Notes under the pieces: model-generated
Told to the model about the DNA's origin: nothing
Databases searched by the model: none
What the model saw: only the letters and a program-made list of their open reading frames with translations
Source of the DNA: Stentor roeselii
Lineage: Eukaryota > Ciliophora > Heterotrichea > Heterotrichida > Stentoridae
Direction: 5' to 3'
Length of the DNA: 64,000 nucleotides
NCBI GenBank assembly: GCA_006503475.1
Contig: RSEH01000160.1
Span: forward strand, 1-64,000
Made by a program: the position numbers and the translations under genes
Part shown: positions 52,593-62,800 of the stretch, piece by piece
How positions within the stretch are numbered: the first letter of the stretch is position 1
Layout: the number at the start of each line of letters is the position of its first letter

Positions 52593-54650
52593 GGAGACTT
52601 ATTCAATTCTCTATATTAGGTAAATAAGATTAGTAATATAAGAATAAAATGATTCACCTGCTTCATAGTTTTATGTAAAAAAGTTTATTTAATATCTTGA
52701 GAATTGATTTTTTAAACAATCTTTCGAAATTTTAGATGGTTTTGAGTTATAAAAAGATATCGCATGTGGGAAGTACTTGGAAGTCGAGAGACTCATGAAA
52801 CCATAAAGCGAAAGAGCATATCTGGTGAGAAAGAGAGTTTCTAGTAAAATAGATGAAGAAAGATATGGTTGCATTCGGAAGATAAACAGATTTTTACGAC
52901 CATAAACTCTACTTTCAACAGAGAAAAAATATATCTACAGTTTTTGAGAAAAACATGCACTAGGAATTCTAGAATAATCAAGGTGCACAGGCCGAGAAAT
53001 TATAAAAGTTAATGACGCTAACTAATTATCTTCAAACAATTATAAACTTATTTTTCAAAATTTTTATTATATAAATTGCTAAATCCAGAATTTTATTAAT
53101 ATATATTACTTTAATATTTGACATAGATAAGTGAAATAATCAAGAATCATTCTTGACACATTCTCAGATTCTTGGAATCAAATTGTTTAAACAATACAAA
53201 ATTGAAGAAAATTTTTCATTTGAAAAAACAAGATTTTGCCGATCCCAATCTAATCAGAAATTAAGAATTTCTTATATTTTTAGTATATACTTGAAGTAAG
53301 GGGTATATTGATAAACGAATCTATGCATCAATAATACAATATATGCAAAGTAATCAATAAATCATCGAATTAAGTTTTTTACTGAGTGAATCAAGACAGC
53401 CTCAGAAAAATTCTTTTAGGCCCTGATCAAGAAGAATTAAAGCCTTTGATCTCTGTTAAATTTTTTATTTTGAAACATTTTGGTTATTTGTTTTGATGTT
53501 AATAATTATTCTTCTGCAATCGCTTTAAGATAATCATATAAACAGGATTTTAAAGAAGAACAAGAAGAAAATAGCTCAAGATATCAATATGATAAAGTTG
53601 ATTATATAATTTCAAATTTGTAAAGATTCTATAATCTTGTACTTATTTCATGATAAAAAGACTTTTAAAAGCTGTTTCAAATATTTTTCCTCTTGAGATA
53701 GATCAAAAAAGTAATCAATTTTTTCATAATCAATACCGAAAAATAAGATAGAAAAAGCCTTTATGTCAATCTCGGATATACTTTTATCATCCACAGAAAG
53801 TTAACTGCTTGTAATAGCGATTAATAATTCTTCAGTTTACTCTTGAAGCTGCATCGAAATTTGCAAAGATATATCATTCAATTTAGAAGCCACCTTACAT
53901 TTAATCTTGTATTTTACCCTAAATTCCTATGAATATATTTACAAAGTGAAGATGATAAAGAAAATCTAAGTTTTTTTTAATATTTCAGTTTATCTACTAA
54001 CTAAACAGCTGCAAATATTTCAAAGACTTTGGAAACCAAACTCTCAGTATAAATTCTCGATAAGCACTGTTTTTTTATATTTAATAAAGAGAACTTTAGA
54101 ATATGATAGGAAAGTAGTTTATCGAATTATGAAAATGCGAATAAAATTTAAGGCCACCTCTAGGATTAATGACTCAAATTGAAATATTTCCTTATTCTGT
54201 GGATCTCTCCCTCTTTAAATTCAATTACAAATGAAACAAAAAGTCGCATTCAATCATAATTTATCATTCTTTTCAAAATCAGTAGAAATTAAGAATACCT
54301 GCTGAGGTCGACTTGGACTTGTGTTTAATTTTAGAAAATGATCAAGTAAAATATAGGATTTTTTTCAAAAGGTTGAGTTTGATGAAAATTTAAAAGATGG
54401 TAGAGTAAAAATATAGGATTTTTTCATAAAGTTGAGTATTTGATGAAATCTTCCTTTAGAATTCTCTCAAAAAGCTAAATTTTGAAATATTTAAAAGTTT
54501 TATATCCGTAAAATTAAGATTCATTCAAATGAAAATAATATTTCTCAAAAGAATTGAAATATCTTATCTTAATATACTATACTAGTAGATATCTTGAAAA
54601 ATCCTCTTATTTAAAGATAGTATCTAGTATCCATGGTGGCCTAATATTTT
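52593..54650. other. Spacer between copies 2 and 3
   Basis: 2.1 kb without a supported gene. It contains the 59-bp-period direct repeat at 54344-54451. Other short frames are broken by stops. No similarity to the family is visible by eye. Confidence 0.5.
54344..54451 (+). repeat. Imperfect tandem duplication (about 49 bp, period about 59)
   Basis: The units at 54344-54390 and 54403-54451 share AGTAAAAATATAGGATTTTT followed by GTTGAGT...TTTGATGAAA, differing by a few bases and small indels. It lies about 200 bp upstream of copy 3 and could be regulatory or just a local duplication. Confidence 0.75.
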
Positions 54651-57600
54651 ATGGACAACGGTAATGGCCGAAATCTTCGCCCTTGCTTAAGGGTTCTCAA
54701 AAAGCTGATCCATGATCACTTTGACTGGCCATTCAGCAAACTCGAGATATTTTCAATGGTCTTATTCATGATCTTAGGTCTCTCTCACTGCATCATCTTC
54801 AATAGTTTCCTAGATGACGACATAGTAAAAAGAGACACAAAACGTAATCCAATCTTCAACACCTTGTCAATCCTTTCACCATTCCTCGGCCTTTACGGTT
54901 CATTGACATTCAAGCTAAAGCAAGGCTTCAAAATAAACCTCGCCATATTAATCTTCCTCATCTCAACACCTTTGATAGTTCTTTCATCTTTAATAGGCGC
55001 GAAACTTTACTACGAAGAAATCGGTCAAATAGTTGCATGTATTTATATTCTAAGTTCAACCATCGGATTTTTTCTTTTAAAGCTAATTCGAATAAGAATG
55101 CAAAAAAGCTTCGGAATTAAAGCCGGAGATTTTTTGATGATTTTTCTCGTGATTGACTGTAACTTGATGTTTATCTTAACAGTTTCAGTACTTTTTTTAA
55201 AAGAAGGAATATTTTCTAAACCACATATTGTGATTAAGTATATTGGAGGCACTTGGCTTGTACTTCTTGGGATTATCTGGCTTGTTGTTCATTCTTTTGT
55301 GTTTAAAAGATACCCGAATGAAATCCAGGCGCTTCGATCAGAGATTTTGTTGATGAGAAGTCCTTCAATGCAGGTGCAGGTGATTTTAAGTGAAAATCCT
55401 GGAGTTTTAAATGTGAATAATGAGAGTTTTTTATTGAGGAATGGACATTGGCTAGCTTCTATTGGGATTTTAGTGTCTTTGATCTGTGTGGAAATTGGAC
55501 TTATTGTTATTATCGCGGAGTATAATGTTGGGGAATATGAAAAAGAAGCTTTTTATCTTGCTTTGTTTTACTCTGTTGTCGCTCCGATGTTTATGTTTGG
55601 AGGAATGGTCTTTAGCTCAGCGAAACTTGTTACTCGTGATAAATACCTTTTTATTATTATGATTGGAGCTTTGGTACCTACCTTGTTGATTGAGTGGCTT
55701 AGTTACTATCTTTATTTTTTAGATTCGACTTTTTATTTAGCTTTGGTTATTGGAATCGGATTTCCTACGTCTTTGGTTTACTGGTTGTCTATGGCGATGA
55801 TTTTTCAGCATAATAAAAGGGCGTATCAGTACTTTTCATCGATTTTGTGCTTGGCGATTTTGATACCTATTGGAATGATTTTGCCTTTGTATGCTGCTGG
55901 TGGAATGGAAGGTCAAACTTTTCAGATTACTGAAGGTATTCTACTTAGTGCAGGTCTAATCCTTTTAATAATCTGGTGCATTCAGCTATTCATAAGACTA
56001 TCCAAAGCCCTCTGCCTTCTTTTTAAAGAGCTAAGATCCTTCAGCAGTGAAGACCTATCCCTCTACATCTACTCCCTAACCTTTTTACTCGGTTATTCCT
56101 TAATCGGCTGGATGATATTCCAACAAATCTATTCCCCCGACGATTGGAAACAAGGTTTAATAGCCGGTTGTTTTGTGATCCTTGCCTTAACAATTTCAAA
56201 CTCTTTATTCCTGCACCGAATAAACCTTTTTTCCTCCGACCCAGACTCTCCAGACCAAAACTTCATCGATTTAATTCGAGGCGACTCTCAAGAGTTGACT
56301 CACGGCCAAGCCCAAAAAAAAATCTTAAAAAAAAGTCCCTAATGGGCCTGGGGTTGTTAGGTATAAGTGTGACTTTGTTAATAAGTATTCCTGTCCTAGC
56401 TTCAAGTAAATCAGGAGCCTTGTTATCTTCAGGAGTGACAGTCATGATTGGAGGGGTGACTTCCACTGTGATCTTTCTGACCATGGTTGAACTTAAACAT
56501 TTCTTGAAGCGTTTCGGGCAAAAAGTCATTTCTTATATGCTTGGGTACTGCTGGCTCTTTTGCTTTGTACCTCTTGTCGTGCTTATCCCAGTAAGTCTTT
56601 CAAGTAATGATAGAGGAAGAATGGTAACCACTTGGAGTGTCAGACTTATTCTGTTACTTCTCATGGTTGGTGTTTGTATTATCAGCATCACCTGTAATTA
56701 CCTATTCAACATGCTGGAATATGAAAAAATCGCAAAGTTTTGTTGTTTGCAAGTTCAAGAAATGCTTGATGAACTTGGAGTCAAAGCAAGTCTTGAGGAC
56801 CTCAGAGGAATTTATGATAATCTTCATAACTCCTCAGCTGAAGCAGTTGAAAAAGTCCTTCTTGCACAGACTGTTTACTCCTTCAGAGAACTCAGTGATA
56901 ATGATGGGGACTGGGAATTCAGTAAGGAACTGTTGACTGTAAAGAAACTCAACAAAATCAGACATAAAGGACTGGAAATCAAGAAAAATGAAGAAAAAAA
57001 AAACTTTAGTCTTAAAGACTTTTGCAAGAAAATATGTAAAAAAGAGGAAAATGATGAAAGTCAACCTGATATTCAAGAAGTTCCTCAAAATGATGATAAA
57101 GACTTGGACCTTGAAGACCCTGAAGAGGTAAAAGTTGAGGAAGTGGCTCTTCAAGATCCTGAAAATGATGACTGGCTCCAGGTCTTCAAAGCAGAAGTCG
57201 CCCGGGAACAGGAAGAACTTGAAAGGCAAGAAGAACTCAAAGAACAACAAAGGCAAAGAGAACGTGAAAGAATCATTAAATTAAGAGAAGATGACTTTCT
57301 CTTGAAAATCGCTGAGTTCAAAGCAAGACTTGGATTTGAAAAAGTTGATAAAATTTGTCTTGATCATGCACCCGTACTTCGCCTTGACAGGCAAAAAAAG
57401 GCTTTTTTGAAGAACTCTGAAGAACTTGATGTGATTTTAAATGATATTGACGCTAGAAAGATGTGGATCAAAACTGTCTTTGAGATATTCAGCACTCAAA
57501 TCGATGATGATGATCAAAGATGCATGGATTTGACGAATTTTAAGAATTTTATCAAATTTTCTGGACTTGAGCAACTTTTAGATTCATTTTCAAGTGATAA

Positions 57601-59251
57601 CCTTTTTAAAAGATTAACAAAAAGGAAAATTTTTGTTAATTTTGATGATTTTTACTTTCGTCTTCTGCCAAGGATACGAAAAATGGCGAAACAGAATAAA
57701 AAAGAATTGAAAACTGAAGATGATTTGTTTATTGAACAGCTTTTTCCTCATCTTGTGAATAATATTCCTGCTTTGAAAACTATTATTTCTGAATTTAAGG
57801 TCATATTAGATGAGTACCAAGAAGAAATCGTTAAATTTTCACCTCAACAGGTTGAAAGAGATTTAATGGCAACGGCGGAAGTTGTAAGAAATGATAATTT
57901 GATGAAACTTGAAACTTTGATGATTGAAGATAAAAATGTTGCTTGTTCTAAGTTTCTTGAAAATTTCTCGAAATGCACTTCTGGATGTTTTAAGGCTGTT
58001 TTTAATTGTTTTGGAAGAATGGTTGAAAAATGCCTGGCTTCTCTTAAAACGGTGCCGAAACCTAAAAGAATACCTAAACCTAAACGTGAAGATAAACCGA
58101 AAATTTCTTCTATTTATGAACGTCCTGAATCACCTCCTTGGGAAGATGTCTGCAAAATGATCATCTCTCAACTCGCAACAACACAAGAAGAAGCTCAGGA
58201 TGGAGGAAAGGAAAAAAAGGTTTACCTCACTTTTAACTCAGCAAATATTATGGCAATATTTGGACACATTTTAGAAATATTCAGTTTTTCATCAATAGGT
58301 TTCAATGAAGCAGTAGGATGGAATTTCGAAGATTGGTTCTTTGAACTAAACGACTTTATCTTAGTTGGCAATACTTACTGGTATGAAAAGTTCTGGATTT
58401 GTTTTGGATGCAGCATTATTTTTATTGCCTTGCTAATCCCTGCTCTGAATTTGATTAAAAAAGGACGTCTTGGGCTGAATGAAGACTTTACAGTTTCAAA
58501 GTTTCCTTCTCTGAATTTCTTTTTAAGTAAATTTATTTTGCTCTTAGGGTCGACCATGTATTTAACAATAATGTGTGCGATGTTGAGTGTATATTCTTGT
58601 GGATATAATAAAGGTAATTGGATGCTAGCCAGTAGCAGTGAAGAGATTGAGTGCTTTAGTAATCTTCACATACCTTGCCTGGTAATGTCTATTTTTACGT
58701 TAATTCTTTACTATCCTGCTGCAACTCTACTCTATCCAAGCATCGCCTATCAAGATCGAGCCCTAGACCTCAAGTATGATACTTCTTACCTAGTCCTTGA
58801 GTCACAGGGCAAGGTGTTAGTTGCTGCTTTTGCAGTGCTATTCGAAAAAAAAATCTATATTGTGCTTCAACTGATTGTTACAATTATTGTCTGTGTTTTC
58901 CTGTTTTTTACTTGCTTGAAATTAAAACCTTGTCTTGTGAAATCTTATAACTTTTGGAAAGCTGGAGGATTCTTGTTTCCTATTTGGGTCTGCACTTGTG
59001 CTTTGATTAATGTTTGTACTAGCATGATTTATGTTTTTGAAAAGATTTTTATTCCTGGAGTTGTGATTATTTTTGTTGTTTTGGTTGTTGTTTATTGGAA
59101 AATTTATGGATGCTGTCAGTTTAAAAAGAAGAGAAATAAACTGAAAAAAAAAGGTAGTCAGGATGTTTTAGCTAAAGATATTTCTGAAATTAGTGATAGA
59201 GCTAAAAATGTGTCTGATATTGATAATGATGAGATGAATGGAAAGGATTAG
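54651..59251 (+). CDS. Giant multi-pass membrane protein, tandem family copy 3 (one-base frameshift)
   Basis: ATG 54651 opens a frame that ends at 56342. The family sequence resumes in the +1-shifted frame at 56335 (KSLMGLGLLG) and runs to TAG 59251. The break is in a run of eight A at 56327-56334; nine would keep the frame, and copies 1 and 2 have eleven A there in frame. Both sides are otherwise uninterrupted and well conserved, including the TPPP/p25-like segment (about 57450-57690) and QDRALDLKYDTSYLVLESQGK. A homopolymer sequencing or assembly error is the simplest explanation; a very young pseudogene or slippage on the A run are alternatives. Confidence 0.85.
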
Positions 59252-59828
59252 AATAGTTATTTTAATTTAGGAGGTTAGAACTTTTTTTTATATGGGTTGA
59301 TATGTTGAAGTTAAAAGCAAAGTTTTTCAATAAGATCTTGAAAGAATTTTATGATAAACTCCAATGAGAATAGAAATGATCAAAGTAATTTTGCGAAATA
59401 TTAGACTAAAGTTCGGCTAAATATTTAAAATATAGAAGAGATTTCAATAACGTAATAAACTTTATACTCAAATGGCTTTCATTAGCAAAATGAAATCGCT
59501 AAGATTTCTTAAAAAATTCTATTGATTATTAATTTCTGTTTCACACACTCAATTCATCTGTGTAAATTTGAGTTAATATGAATTCTTTTCAATCTAATTT
59601 AAATAAATACCAATTTTCACACTTAAATATTTCTTATTATGAAATAATTTCACCTTCTAAACCAAAACCCATGAAAAATAAATATTTTTCCGAAACCCAA
59701 AATATTTAAAAAAACCCAAATTCCAATAAAATTTCTAATAAAAATAACTTCTGCAATCTAAACTTACCTCCAATAATTTTCTGAAAAATCTATCAATTTT
59801 CCAAACTTTTCTAATAATTTAAAGACTT
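59252..59828. other. Spacer between copies 3 and 4
   Basis: 577 bp, the shortest gap in the array, A+C-rich in its last 200 bp. No gene. Confidence 0.55.
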
Positions 59829-62800
59829 ATGGAGAGCAAAGTCTCAGATCAAGGTTTAATTTCAATAAACCAAGAAAAAAAATCCTTCCAGAAATTCTTG
59901 AAAGACTACTTCGACTACCCCTTCACCAAGCTAGAGATCTTTTCAATGATTCTCTTCCTCCTTCTCGGCGCGGGTCACTGCATAATCTTCCAGAGTTACC
60001 TTGACAACGAGATAGTAAAAGACGATACAAAACGTTATCCAATCTTTCAAACACTTTCAATCATTTCACCTATCCTTGGTTTTTACAGTTCAATAACAAT
60101 GAAGCTTTCACAAGGTCTTGTGTTTAACTTAATCATTTTGACAGTTCTGATCATTAGTCCGATAATAATTCTGCTGGTCTTGATAGGTGAGAATCTTTTC
60201 ATCGAGTACCTGGAGCTGTCAGTTGCGTGCATCTTTGTCTCAGTTTCCATCATCGGTCTGAATATTTTGAAGTTGATTCGAAAGCAAGTCATAGAAAGTA
60301 TCGGAAAAAAAACTGGGGAAGTTTTAGTGATTGTCTTAATTGTTGCTTTCAATATTTTGTTTAGCATGGTCGTGTCAGTCCTTCTGTTGAATGAAGACTC
60401 GTTTTCTGATCCTGCTGTTATAATCAACTATTCTGCTGTTATTTGGTTGATTATGCTGACGATTGTTTGGATTATTATTCATTTTGTGGTCTTTAAAAGA
60501 CAACCCAATGAGATTCAAGTTCTAAGAAATGATATTCTTTCAACCAGAGATCACTCGATGAAGGTCCAGGTTGTTTTAAGTGAAAATCCAGATATTCTGG
60601 CGATTGGAAATGAAGGATTTCTTTTAAAAAATGGACATTTATTCGCATCTTTAGGTATTTTAGTCCCTTTTTTATGTGTGGAAGTCGGGTTAATCAGTGT
60701 GATCTCTGAGTTTACCACCGGGAAGTACCCATCAAAAGCTTTGTATCTTTCTTTTTTTTACGTTATTGCTGTTCCTTTGTTCTTGTATGGAGGAATCGTT
60801 TTTAGTTCTTCGAAAATAATCACTAAAGACAAGTATCTTATTATTTTGTTGATTGCTTTGATTCCAACGTTTTTCATTGAGTGGCTGAGTTTTTATCTCT
60901 ACTCACTTGAATCGACTTATCATCTTGGATTAGTCGTTGGAATCGGATTTCCTGCTGCTTTGGTTTATTGGATGTCTATGGCAATGATTTTTCAGTACAA
61001 TAAAAGGACATTTCAGTACTTTTCAGCTATTTTTTGCTTGACGTTTCTTATACCTATTGGCTTGATCTTGCCGCTTTATTCTTCTGGAGGTATGAAAGAT
61101 TTGACTTTCTGGGTTACTGAAGGAATTCTGCTTTTTGCTGGAGTATTGATATTATGTTTCTGGATGGTACAGCTTTTGTTTAGAATTACTAAAGCTCTTT
61201 GCATCCTGATTCAAGAAATGAGTAGCTTCCACAGTGAAGACTTCTCACTCTTCATCTATTCATTCAGTTTTTTGCTAGGTTACTCCCTCTTAGCCTGGAT
61301 GGTATTCAAGCGTCTAGACTTCAAAAGCGACTGGACCTCAGGTTTATTATCAGGTTGTTTCGTAGTCCTAGCTCTAATCCTTCTAAATTCCTTATTCCTC
61401 CAAAGACTGAGCCTATACCAGCGAGACCCTTCAATTCCAGAAGAAGAAATAAACCAGATCCTAACAACTGACTCAAAAGACCAGTCATTAATTTACTCCC
61501 AAAAGCGAAAACTAAAAAAGCAAAGTCAACTTCTATCCTTATCCTTAGGTTTACTTCTGACCCTTTCAATAAGCATTCCAATTCTAGTATCAACCGATTC
61601 AGAAACATCAGAATCATCAGGAATAACAATAATAATCGGTGGATTCTTATCCACCCTAATGTTCTTAACCTTAATCGAGTTAAAACACTACTTAAAACGA
61701 TTCGGGCAAGGAGTGACTTCCTTTCTCTTAAGTTACTGCTGGTTATTTTGCTTTATTCCTTTAGTAGTTCTAATCCCAGTGAGTCTTTCAAGCACCACAA
61801 ACGACTCAGACCAGCGAAGTGTGACATCCTGGAGCATTGGGTCAGTTTTACTGCTGTTCATGATAGGAGTCAGCATTTTAAGCATTACTATCAACTTGCT
61901 TCTCAACAGGCTGGAATATGAAAAAATTGCTAAGTTCTGCTGTCTTCAAGTCCAAGAAATGCTTGATGAAAAAGGGGTCAAGTCAAGTTTAGTCAACCTT
62001 CGAGGCATCTATGATAATTTTTTTAACTCCTCTGCTGAAGCCGTTGAAAAAGTTTTGCTTGGAAAAACTGTTTACTCGTTTAGAGAACTTGATGATAAAG
62101 ACCCTGACCTTGAACATAGCAAAGAACTACTCACTGTCAAAGAACTTAATAAAATCAAACATGGACCTCTTGAAATCGAACAAGCTAAAGAAAAAAAAGG
62201 AGTCACTCTTGCACAGTGCTGTAAAAAACTCTGTAAAAGAAAAGAAAAAGAAAATTCTATCTTCATTAAAGCTAACTTTTCCCCTGAAGAACTAGGAGAT
62301 GTAAAAAATGACCTGGAAAATGATGAACTTCAAGAAGATCTAGAAAATCAAGTTTCTGACCAAATGGCTGAAAATTGGCAGGAAAAATTTCAACGTGATA
62401 TAATAAAAGCAGAGGAAGAACTTGAAATTCAAACAAAATCCGCTAAAATCAAAGAAGACTTCGGAATAAGTCCAGTTGAACGAATCAGTCTTGATGAAGT
62501 CCCAGCCTTGAAGTTAAACAAAAAAAGAAAAACAGTTCTTCAGAAGTCTAAAGAACTGGAAATAATTTTGAATAACTTGGAAGCCAGGAAGATGTGGTTA
62601 ATGGCTATTTTTGCGAGGTTTAGCAATGGAATGATTGGACATGATGGAGAACCTTGGATGAACTTGAGTGACTTGAGGAACTTTATAAGACTCACAGGGT
62701 TGGAAAAAGTGATCAATAATGTCACTTGTGATATTTTATATATCAGCATCACTCGAAGGTATAACGTTGGAAACTCCTCAATCACGAACGTAAAAATCAC

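Noticed and set aside
56834-57256. 140-aa antisense frame in giant gene 3
   Set aside because: It is the mirror of a conserved charged linker, has no family match and is not kept in copies 1, 2 and 4.
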